From: Eubacteriales bacterium
GTDB lineage: Bacteria; Bacillota_A; Clostridia; Lachnospirales; Lachnospiraceae
Direction: 5' to 3'
DNA: 18,570 nt
NCBI GenBank assembly: GCA_030527765.1
Contig: JAUNAE010000037.1
Location: 1-18,570, forward strand
Part shown: piece by piece, positions 12,515 through 18,570 of the stretch
How positions within the stretch are numbered: the first letter of the stretch is position 1
How the letters are laid out: each line of letters begins with the position of its first letter
Translations under genes and position numbers: made by a program
Notes under the pieces: generated by a model
Told to the model about the DNA's origin: nothing
Seen by the model: only the letters and a program-made list of their open reading frames with translations
Databases searched by the model: none

Positions 12515-14380
12515 CTAATTCCAATATTCTTCCACAATCCGAACAACTTCCGATACGGAAAGCCCTATTTTTTCCTGAAGTCTGTCAATGTTTCCCTGGG
12601 GTACAAAGTGATCCCACACAGAAAGATTCTCCACTCTCACTCCCGGCTGACATGCCATGAGATAGGAATTGACATGTTCTCCGTAACCGCCGTTCTTAAC
12701 ATTTTCTTCTACGGTTACAAATACCTCATGATCTTTTGCAAGCTCATCCAGAAGCTCTACATCCAGAGGTTTTGCAAATCTGGCATTTACAAAAGTCGGT
12801 TCCATACCTTCTGCTCTAAGCTGCTCCATCGCCTTCTGACAGACTGCCGTCATACTTCCAAGCGACAGCACTGCCACTTTCTTTCCACGATGAATCACTT
12901 CCGAACGGCCGTATTCCACCGGTATGGTCTCTTGCACCCCCGGATTCTTCACGGCTGCATTTCCTTTTGGATACCGGATGGCAACCGGCCCGTCACAATG
13001 AATCGCAAAACGCAGCATTTCCTCCAGTTCCGCCCCATCCTTCGGCGCCAGAACTGTCATATTCGGAATCATGGTCAGGTAAGATATATCAAAACATCCA
13101 TGGTGGGTTTCTCCGTCTGCCCCAACCAGACCCGCACGGTCAATGGCAAAAATCACATGCAGTTTCTGCATGCAGATATCCTGTACAAGCTGATCGAACC
13201 CTCTCTGCAGGAAGGAAGAATAAACCGCAAATACCGGAATCATCCCTCCCAGAGCCAGACCTCCTGCAAAGGTTACCGCATGGCCTTCTGCAATTCCCAC
13301 ATCAAAGAACCGCTCCGGATAAGCCTTCGCAAAAGCCTGTAGCCCGGTTCCTCCGGGCATTGCTGCAGTAAGAGCCACAAGCCGCGGCTCCTCCTTTGCA
13401 AGCTTCAGAAATGTTTTTCCGAATACATCTGTATAACTTTGTGCCTTACTCCCAGAAAGAAGTTCTCCTGTAGTAATATCAAAGGGACCGGTTCCGTGAA
13501 ATCGATCCGGAGAAGTTTCCGCCGGAAGATACCCGTGGCCTTTTTCTGTCAGAACATGTACCAGCACCGGTCCTTCTACCTTCTTGGCTTCATTGAACAG
13601 TCTCATCATCTGTCTCATATTGTGGCCGTCCACAGGTCCCAGATAGGTAAGCCCCATATTCTCGAACAGCATTCCCGGAATGATCAGCTGTTTAATACTG
13701 CTCTTTGTCCGTCGAACCGTATCTACCATTGCCGGACCGACCTTCGGCATCTTATTCAGTGTTTTTGTGATACCAAGCTTAAATCCCGTATAACTTTCCG
13801 CAGTTCGGATTGTACTCAAGTACGAGGACATTCCTCCCACATTCCGGGAAATAGACATATTATTGTCATTTAAGACAATGATAAAATTCGTTTTTAGCAG
13901 CGCCGCATTATTCAACGCCTCATATGCCATTCCACCGGTCAGTGCACCGTCTCCAATGACTGAAACTACCCGGTGATTTTGTCTCTGAAGATCTCTGGCA
14001 TGTACATAGCCCAGACCCGCAGAAATGGAATTGGAGCTGTGTCCTGCATCAAAACTGTCGCATGGACTCTCAGACCTCTTCGGAAATCCGCTGAGTCCCC
14101 CTTCTTTTCTGAGGGTTGCGAAAGCATCCTTTCGCCCGGTGAGAATCTTGTGGGTATATGCCTGATGTCCCACATCCCAGATCAGCTTATCCTCCGGAAA
14201 ATTCAAAACATTATGAAGAGCCATTGTCAGTTCTACTGCTCCGAGATTGGAGGCAAGATGTCCCCCTGTCTTACTGACGGATGAAATCAGAAACTCTCTG
14301 ATCTCATCCGCAAGAAGTGGAAAATCTGATAATGGAATTTTATGAATATCATTTGGATGATTGATGTTGTCCAGAATCAT
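12515..14380 (-). CDS. dxs: 1-deoxy-D-xylulose-5-phosphate synthase
   Basis: DXS condenses pyruvate and glyceraldehyde-3-phosphate, the first step of the MEP isoprenoid pathway, using thiamine diphosphate. The start at 14380 gives 621 residues, the family length. It has SKTGGHLASNLGAVELT near the N-terminus with the catalytic His. The ThDP/Mg motif is GDGALTGGMAYEALNNA with a later NDNNMSIS, the transketolase pyrimidine-domain motif is VGIAEGHAVTFAGGLA, and FDQLVQDICMQKL and DRAGLVGADGETHHG follow. The longer frame to 14416 would overlap ispA; at 14380 a GAGGG lies 8 nt before the ATG. Together with ispA upstream it supplies prenyl diphosphates for undecaprenyl carriers and quinone-type lipids. 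Confidence 0.97.
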   Translation of the reverse strand: MILDNINHPNDIHKIPLSDFPLLADEIREFLISSVSKTGGHLASNLGAVELTMALHNVLNFPEDKLIWDVGHQAYTHKILTGRKDAFATLRKEGGLSGFPKRSESPCDSFDAGHSSNSISAGLGYVHARDLQRQNHRVVSVIGDGALTGGMAYEALNNAALLKTNFIIVLNDNNMSISRNVGGMSSYLSTIRTAESYTGFKLGITKTLNKMPKVGPAMVDTVRRTKSSIKQLIIPGMLFENMGLTYLGPVDGHNMRQMMRLFNEAKKVEGPVLVHVLTEKGHGYLPAETSPDRFHGTGPFDITTGELLSGSKAQSYTDVFGKTFLKLAKEEPRLVALTAAMPGGTGLQAFAKAYPERFFDVGIAEGHAVTFAGGLALGGMIPVFAVYSSFLQRGFDQLVQDICMQKLHVIFAIDRAGLVGADGETHHGCFDISYLTMIPNMTVLAPKDGAELEEMLRFAIHCDGPVAIRYPKGNAAVKNPGVQETIPVEYGRSEVIHRGKKVAVLSLGSMTAVCQKAMEQLRAEGMEPTFVNARFAKPLDVELLDELAKDHEVFVTVEENVKNGGYGEHVNSYLMACQPGVRVENLSVWDHFVPQGNIDRLQEKIGLSVSEVVRIVEEYWN

Positions 14381-14396
14381 AGGAATATCCCTCTTT

Positions 14397-15284
14397 CTAT
14401 TTCGTACGCCCCACAAGATAGCTTACCAGCATACACAGAAATTCATTTTTCCGTAAAAAACTGTTCAGGATGCCAAGGGCTTCTTCTGAAAGCTGTTTAT
14501 TCTCTTCGTACGCTTTCTCAATCCCAAAAAGTGTTACATAAGTGACTTTGTTATTTTTTTCGTCACTGTGTACCGGTTTTCCAAGCTCTTCTGTGGTGCT
14601 GACCACATCCAGAATGTCATCCTGAATCTGGAAAGCAATGCCAATATAGAACGCCGCTTTCTCAATCTTTGCGACTGCTTCCTCTGCTGCGCCTGCAAGA
14701 ATGGCTCCTGCCATCATAGATGCTTCAATCAGTGCAGATGTTTTATTTTTGTAGATGTAGTTCAGAGTACTCTGATCCAACGGCTTCCCGTCATTTTCCA
14801 CATCCACGCTCTGACCTCCCAGCATTCCCCGAAGGCCTGTTTTTCGAGCCATAATTCTCATAGCCTCCACAACTCTCTCCGGATATGCCGTCATAGAGAA
14901 GGCAGAAAGCATCGTTTCATATGCCATATTAAGAAGAGCGTCCCCTGCAAGTACTCCCATGGCCTCACCGAACTTTTTGTGAGTCGTCAGCTTTCCTCTT
15001 CTGTACGCATCATTGTCCAGTGCCGGCAGGTCATCATGTACAAGAGAATGTGTGTGAATCATCTCCATCGCCGCCATAAAAGGCTCATACACCTGTTCTT
15101 CTCCGGCGAAAAGTCGGTAAGTCTCCTCGATCAGAATCGGACGAAGACGTTTGCCTCCTGCCATAAGGCTGTAATTCATTGCCTCAGCCATTCCTTTGGA
15201 AAATCCACTTTCCTCCGGAAGATATTTCCGAATCACAGCCTCGGCATTTTCTGTTTTTTGTTTTAATTCATTTTGAAAATTCAC
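14397..15284 (-). CDS. ispA: Farnesyl diphosphate synthase (polyprenyl synthetase family)
   Basis: This enzyme condenses isopentenyl diphosphate with dimethylallyl or geranyl diphosphate. With a GTG start at 15284 the product is 295 residues. The first aspartate-rich motif is DDLPALD in HSLVHDDLPALDNDAYRRG, and the second is QIQDDILDV. GGKRLRP lies near the N-terminus. I chose the GTG because it gives the usual N-terminus (V/M-NFQNELKQK) and overlaps xseB by 17 nt with a GAGG about 12 nt upstream. An ATG at 15296 has GAGG directly abutting it and is less likely. The start is the least certain part of this entry. xseB precedes it and dxs follows after 16 nt. Confidence 0.93.
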   Translation of the reverse strand: MNFQNELKQKTENAEAVIRKYLPEESGFSKGMAEAMNYSLMAGGKRLRPILIEETYRLFAGEEQVYEPFMAAMEMIHTHSLVHDDLPALDNDAYRRGKLTTHKKFGEAMGVLAGDALLNMAYETMLSAFSMTAYPERVVEAMRIMARKTGLRGMLGGQSVDVENDGKPLDQSTLNYIYKNKTSALIEASMMAGAILAGAAEEAVAKIEKAAFYIGIAFQIQDDILDVVSTTEELGKPVHSDEKNNKVTYVTLFGIEKAYEENKQLSEEALGILNSFLRKNEFLCMLVSYLVGRTK

Positions 15285-15498
15285 GGAACGAACCATCCTC
15301 ACTGATTTCAAGCATTTTCTTTTCCACGGTGTCCAGACGGTCACCGCATTCTTTCAAAAGTTCCATTCCTTTCCGATATAACTGAAAAGAATCTTCCAGA
15401 GAAGTCTCTCTGTCTTCCAGTCTGGCAGCGATCTGATCCAGTTCCTCGAAAACTTCTCGAATTCCCCGTTCTTCTCCCTGCTTCTTGTTTTCACACAT
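15268..15498 (-). CDS. xseB: Exodeoxyribonuclease VII small subunit
   Basis: XseB is the small helical subunit of exonuclease VII, which degrades single-stranded DNA from both ends. The 76-residue product has the family pattern VFEELDQIAARLEDRETSLEDSFQLYRKGMELL. The ATG overlaps the xseA stop (ATGTGTGA), and AAGGAG lies about 11 nt upstream inside xseA. The 3' end overlaps ispA. The overlap with xseA is what would be expected of subunits made together. Confidence 0.96.
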   Translation of the reverse strand: MCENKKQGEERGIREVFEELDQIAARLEDRETSLEDSFQLYRKGMELLKECGDRLDTVEKKMLEISEDGSFREFSK

Positions 15499-16711
15499 TC
15501 AGGCCACTCTCCTTTGGATACTTGTGTATAATTTCCGCTTCCAGAGATCCGTCAGTCACAGAAATCCACACCTTCTGTCCTTCATTCACCTGGTTCAGGC
15601 TTGTAATCGCTTTTTGATTCTCATCTGCCACATAGGAATATCCCTGACTTAATTTCTTCAGCGGGGAAAGTCCCTCAAAGCGCTGAAGGTACACTTCCAG
15701 TTTGTGGCGATGCTCCACGTATTTCTTCTGCATGGTTCCATTCAGACGATCTTCCATACTGATCAGATACTGTCTGTGATCTCTCAGACGATTCTCGGGA
15801 CTCCGAAACTGTATCTTCTCCTGATACTGCCTCTCCCTCTGACGATAATGATCCAGCGTCGCAAACATCGCCTGACGGATTCGCAGCCTGTACTGGGAAA
15901 GCTGATATACCGTCCCGGCAAAATCATCCACTGCAAGCTCTGCCGCCGCAGAAGGTGTCGGAGCCCGCATATCTGCGACGAAGTCTGCAATGGTAAAATC
16001 TGTTTCGTGTCCCACGGCAGAAATAATCGGCACACTGCACTCAAAAATAGCTCTTGCGACAATTTCCTCATTAAAGGCCCACAGGTCCTCTATAGAACCA
16101 CCGCCTCGTCCCACGATAATGGTATCGACCCCGGCCTCTTCCAGAAGTTCGATTCCTCTGACAATGCTCTGTGCCGCTCCATCTCCCTGAACAAGGGCCG
16201 GATACAGAATAATCTGCAAATACGGATTTCGTCTCAGGGAAACATTGCGAATATCCTGAATGGCTGCCCCTGTAGGTGCAGTCACAACCCCGAGTTTCCG
16301 AATTCCCTTCGGGATCGGCTGCTTATACTCCCGGGCAAACATTCCCATGTCTTCCAGTTCCTGTTTCAGGGCAAGATATCTCTCGTAAAGGACTCCGGCT
16401 CCCGCCAGAGTAATTTCTTTCGCATAAAGCTGATATCGGCCGTCCCGCTCATAAACATCCACAGAACCGCCGACAATCACTTTATCTCCGTTTTTCATTT
16501 GAAAGGCCAGGCCCCGCCTCTGTCCTGCAAACATCACACAGCTCATTACCCCTGTTTCATCTTTCAGGGAAAAATAAATGTGACCGCTGGTATGATATTT
16601 ACAATTCGATACTTCACCCTTTACGTAAATCTTCTGAAGGAAGAAATCCTGAGCGAACATGTTTTTGACATATCGGTTGACCTGTCCCACAGAATATACA
16701 TTCTTATTCAT
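15491..16711 (-). CDS. xseA: Exodeoxyribonuclease VII large subunit
   Basis: This is the catalytic subunit of exonuclease VII, with 406 residues. The N-terminal OB-fold is about residues 1-100 (YVKGEVSNCKYHTSGHIYFSLKD). The catalytic domain includes GVVTAPTGAAIQDI, the motif GRGGGSIEDLWAFNEE and SAVGHETDFTIADFVAD with APTPSAAAEL. A long helical segment follows (about 260-370). The ATG overlaps the nusB stop codon (ATGAATAA), with only a weak ribosome binding site, so it is probably translated by coupling to nusB. xseB follows with an 8-nt overlap. Confidence 0.97.
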   Translation of the reverse strand: MNKNVYSVGQVNRYVKNMFAQDFFLQKIYVKGEVSNCKYHTSGHIYFSLKDETGVMSCVMFAGQRRGLAFQMKNGDKVIVGGSVDVYERDGRYQLYAKEITLAGAGVLYERYLALKQELEDMGMFAREYKQPIPKGIRKLGVVTAPTGAAIQDIRNVSLRRNPYLQIILYPALVQGDGAAQSIVRGIELLEEAGVDTIIVGRGGGSIEDLWAFNEEIVARAIFECSVPIISAVGHETDFTIADFVADMRAPTPSAAAELAVDDFAGTVYQLSQYRLRIRQAMFATLDHYRQRERQYQEKIQFRSPENRLRDHRQYLISMEDRLNGTMQKKYVEHRHKLEVYLQRFEGLSPLKKLSQGYSYVADENQKAITSLNQVNEGQKVWISVTDGSLEAEIIHKYPKESGLNV

Positions 16712-17198
16712 CCGCTTTCTGTTCTTCCGGCAGAATCTCTTCCTTTATTTCTTCTGTTGTTTCTTTTGCTGCTTCCTCTTTTGTCTCTTCCGTCGGAAGT
16801 TCTGCCGCAATCTTACCCAGAATTCCGTTTACAAAAGAGCCGGAAGCCTCACCGCCAAATCTCTTGGCAATCTCTACTGCCTCATTAATGGCAACTCGTA
16901 CAGGAACGTCCTCATCATATTTCATCTCGTATACTGCAAGACGAAGGGCGGAAAGATCCACATGATTCATACGCTTTGTTTTCCAGCCATGGCTTTTCTC
17001 ATTCAGCAGTTCATCAATCTCTGTCAGTCTCTCACGAACAGCTGCATACTTTGTCTCCATGTATGTCTGCTCTTTTTCTTCAAGAGCATCCATTCCCTCA
17101 AAATAAAGGGCAAGCTGCTCTGTCATTTCTTCTTTGGAATTAAACTCTGATAAAAACAGTAATTTAAAAATATGCTCTCTTTGCTCTCTGCGACGCAT
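16704..17198 (-). CDS. nusB: Transcription antitermination protein NusB
   Basis: NusB binds boxA RNA with NusE (S10) in antitermination of rRNA operons. With the ATG at 17198 (GGAGG 5 nt upstream) the product is 164 residues. A GTG at 17210 would use that same GGAGG as coding sequence, so I reject it. The core has RRREQREHIFKLLFLSEF, the segment LSALRLAVYEMKYDEDVPVRVAINEAVEIAK, and GSFVNGILGKIA. The last 30 or so residues form a Glu- and Lys-rich tail (PTEETKEEAAKETTEEIKEE...) beyond the usual end of the domain. It is the first gene of the operon; a hairpin (17215-17231) lies just before its ribosome binding site. Confidence 0.96.
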   Translation of the reverse strand: MRRREQREHIFKLLFLSEFNSKEEMTEQLALYFEGMDALEEKEQTYMETKYAAVRERLTEIDELLNEKSHGWKTKRMNHVDLSALRLAVYEMKYDEDVPVRVAINEAVEIAKRFGGEASGSFVNGILGKIAAELPTEETKEEAAKETTEEIKEEILPEEQKADE

Positions 17199-17214
17199 TC
17201 TATCCTCCACGCTC

Positions 17215-17231
17215 GAGTCCTTTGTGGACTC
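17215..17231 (-). repeat. Small hairpin immediately upstream of the nusB ribosome binding site
   Basis: GAGTCC and GGACTC form a 6-bp stem around ACAAA on the minus strand. It lies between the asp23 terminator and the GGAGG of nusB. No clear -10/-35 pair is visible in the 50 nt here, so the operon promoter is not located. Confidence 0.45.
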
Positions 17232-17251
17232 TTTATTGTTTCTTCTCAGGT

Positions 17252-17281
17252 AAAAAAAAGGAAAGTGTTACTTTCCTTTTT
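17252..17281 (-). terminator. Intrinsic terminator after the Asp23 gene, overlapping its stop codon
   Basis: A perfect 12-bp stem (AAAAAGGAAAGT and its complement) has a 3-nt loop, followed on the minus strand by a T-run. The left arm is the last coding sequence and the loop contains the TAA stop codon, so the terminator is partly coding. Confidence 0.88.
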
Positions 17282-17654
17282 CATTCTCCATATCAACATT
17301 TGCAATATTGATGTTAACAGCTCCGACTTCTAGACCTGTCATACTCTCAATGGCTGTCTTCACACGCTCCTGAACCGCTTTGCATGTTTTCGGAATACTC
17401 TTGCCATATTCAATATTCAGATTCAGATCTACTGTCACAACATCGTCCTGCACATCAACTTTGACGCCTTTGGACAGGTTTTTCATTCCCAGTTTGCTTA
17501 CAAGATCGTTTGTAATATTGCCGGCCATTGCCGCAACGCCTTCCACTTCTGTGGCTGCAAGTCCTGCAACAATCGCCACGACTTCATCTGCGATATGCAC
17601 CTCTCCAATACCTCCTACTTCCTGAATCTTATATACGGATCTTTTCTCTGCCAT
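17268..17654 (-). CDS. Asp23/Gls24 family envelope-stress protein
   Basis: Members of this family (Asp23, AmaP-linked, YqhY) are small cytoplasmic or membrane-associated proteins linked to alkaline or envelope stress and to control of fatty-acid synthesis. The YqhY type is typically found near nusB and accBC genes. With the ATG at 17654 the product is 128 residues. It contains VGGIGEVHIADEVVAIVAGLAATEVEGVAAMAG and the beta-strand core VKVDVQDDVVTVDLNLNIEYGKSIP, followed by VQERVKTAIESMTGLEV. GAGGAGG lies 6 nt before this ATG; the longer frame to 17684 has no supporting site. It has its own promoter and a terminator, so it is a single-gene unit ahead of nusB. Confidence 0.93.
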   Translation of the reverse strand: MAEKRSVYKIQEVGGIGEVHIADEVVAIVAGLAATEVEGVAAMAGNITNDLVSKLGMKNLSKGVKVDVQDDVVTVDLNLNIEYGKSIPKTCKAVQERVKTAIESMTGLEVGAVNINIANVDMENEKGK

Positions 17655-17704
17655 CCTAAACCTCCTCAAAAGGAATCTTTTCAATTTTTTTCATAGAAAC
17701 AAAT

Positions 17705-17723
17705 CAGAGAAACCCTTTCTCTG
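17705..17723 (-). repeat. Perfect 8-bp hairpin in the asp23 leader
   Basis: CAGAGAAA pairs with TTTCTCTG around a 3-nt loop, followed on the minus strand by ATTTGTTTC. It may terminate the upstream caspase-like gene weakly or act as an attenuator, because it lies just after the predicted asp23 start site (near 17730). Confidence 0.5.
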
Positions 17724-17736
17724 AATATTCCTGTAT

Positions 17737-17765
17737 ATTATACCAAAGCAACGCATAAATGAAAA
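17737..17765 (-). promoter_or_regulatory. sigma-A promoter of the Asp23 gene
   Basis: TTTTCA (17760-17765), a 17-bp spacer and a consensus TATAAT (17737-17742) preceded by TGG, an extended -10. It begins directly after the caspase-like gene. Confidence 0.75.
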
Positions 17766-17769
17766 GCAT

Positions 17770-18570
17770 TTATTTCCGAATCAGAACAGGATAAGTACTT
17801 GTTGCAGAAGGATATACCATGGTTGTCTGACGGCTCTCATAGTTCGATACCAGTGTTTCCACATAACGGTAGATCTCTGCCAGAGTTAAAGTTCCATCTG
17901 AATTTTTGTCCGCAGGCATTCGGTTGTAATAGGTACCATAAGGATAGGTACAGCCGGCTCCCATGGTTATGCTGACCGTCAGTCTGCCTCCCCAGGTTCC
18001 TTCCGGTGCATCCTGCACCGGATCCGTATAAGAATACTGATGAGCGGATGCCGCACAGATGACAACGAATTTGCTTTTCCTAAGTTCCCCGTACTTTGTA
18101 CCTTTTGCTTCGGTATCCGCCGCCTTAAACGCACGCATCATGTCCTGTTGAAACAGGGACGGATTCAGGGATGCAGATGCAGATCTCTGGGTGATACTTG
18201 CTCCACTGCCGCAGCTGTCCAGAATAACAATTACTTTTCCCGGAACTTTTCCCAGTGCCGCTGCAAGTTCACTCATAGTAAGCAGTTCCTCATCTACAGT
18301 AAACAGCGCACCCGAATAAGTCTCGTCGTAATCCGTTGCTCCATGTCCACTGTAATAAAAGAGGGAAACATCATAATCGTTTGCATTTCGAAAAGAATTT
18401 GCAATCAGACTCAGAATCTGACCCTTTGTCTGATTATAGCGCTTCACGCAGTTGTACGGTGTCTTCGCCTGTTTCAGAATTGCAGTCATAACATCTGTAT
18501 CTTCTTTAGGACCATTCAAATCATTATCCGGATCCATATAATTTGCCTCTCCGATCAGAAGCGCCCGGTA
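17770..18570 (-). CDS. Caspase-like (peptidase C14 / metacaspase) protein with an EF-hand-like loop, partial
   Basis: The frame is open to the right edge, so the N-terminus is missing; the visible part starts YRALLIGEANYMDPDNDL, typical of the first strand of a caspase p20 domain. Numbering from the Met at 18537, the catalytic histidine is His65 in YYSGHG and the catalytic cysteine Cys109 in VIVILDSCGSGAS. Between them is YSGALFTVDEELLTMSELAAAL. The C-terminal part contains DKNSDGTLTLAEIY (210-223), which fits the 12-residue EF-hand calcium-binding loop (D-x-N-x-D-G-x-L-T-x-x-E). Bacterial C14 proteins are cysteine proteases usually specific for Arg or Lys. Substrate and location cannot be judged because any signal peptide is off the window. 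An alternative reading is a catalytically active but non-apoptotic secreted protease. Confidence 0.88.
   Translation of the reverse strand, partial: YRALLIGEANYMDPDNDLNGPKEDTDVMTAILKQAKTPYNCVKRYNQTKGQILSLIANSFRNANDYDVSLFYYSGHGATDYDETYSGALFTVDEELLTMSELAAALGKVPGKVIVILDSCGSGASITQRSASASLNPSLFQQDMMRAFKAADTEAKGTKYGELRKSKFVVICAASAHQYSYTDPVQDAPEGTWGGRLTVSITMGAGCTYPYGTYYNRMPADKNSDGTLTLAEIYRYVETLVSNYESRQTTMVYPSATSTYPVLIRK
17875..17910 (-). other. EF-hand-like calcium-binding loop in the caspase-like protein
   Basis: Codons for D-K-N-S-D-G-T-L-T-L-A-E have acidic or Asn residues at loop positions 1, 3 and 5, Gly at 6, hydrophobic at 8 and Glu at 12. This is the canonical EF-hand pattern, also found in dockerins. 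Only one loop is visible. Confidence 0.65.

Noticed and set aside
17656..17694. Twelve-codon leader peptide (MKKIEKIPFEEV) ending 1 nt before the Asp23 start
   Set aside because: It has no ribosome binding site upstream and runs through the Asp23 Shine-Dalgarno sequence; probably coincidental.

Overview
The window looks like chromosome of a low-to-mid GC, anaerobic Gram-positive of the Clostridia, most likely a gut Lachnospiraceae. The grounds are the gene order asp23 / nusB-xseA-xseB-ispA-dxs-tlyA-nadK-argR-recN / spo0A-like, strong AGGAGG-type ribosome binding sites, a CGAAC-N4-GTTCG SOS box, an Hcp-type hybrid cluster protein and a BspA-like surface protein. This is inferred from reading the sequence; no database search was possible.

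Layout. (1) 1-1045, minus: 5' part of a membrane-anchored BspA/leucine-rich-repeat surface protein, preceded by a long hairpin-rich stretch (about 1087-1377). (2) 1482-3200, minus: recX and recA, separated by a probable terminator. recA has a sigma-A promoter, an SOS box and a leader of about 300 nt. (3) 3714-6121, plus: a 4Fe-4S protein and hybrid cluster protein (hcp). The promoter region carries a CRP/FNR-type palindrome at about -41.5. A bidirectional terminator separates hcp from the convergent glgA. (4) 6235-8499, minus: glycogen synthase glgA with its own promoter, then a short Spo0A homologue whose receiver domain is truncated and lacks the phospho-acceptor aspartate. (5) 8663-17198, minus: a tight nine-gene housekeeping operon (nusB to recN) with overlapping or nearly touching genes. 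It serves transcription antitermination, exonuclease VII, isoprenoid precursor synthesis, rRNA methylation, NADP synthesis, arginine regulation and recombination repair. (6) 17268-17654, minus: Asp23/Gls24 protein with its own promoter and terminator. (7) 17770-18570, minus: 3' part of a caspase-like (C14) protein with an EF-hand-like loop, cut by the right edge.

The most unusual feature is a dispersed structured repeat present three times: 1087-1166, 3356-3435 and 4398-4444. All three copies lie between an upstream promoter or gene and a start codon (BspA-like gene, recA, hcp), and all read in the same sense as the gene they precede. In that sense the core folds into a stem capped by a GTAA (GNRA) loop. 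A second, shorter hairpin motif shared by the two intergenic regions (1345-1377 and 3617-3649) shows a compensatory base-pair change. The other biological oddity is the Spo0A homologue: the DNA-binding half is well conserved, the receiver half is decayed, and spoIVB, which usually sits next to it, is missing.
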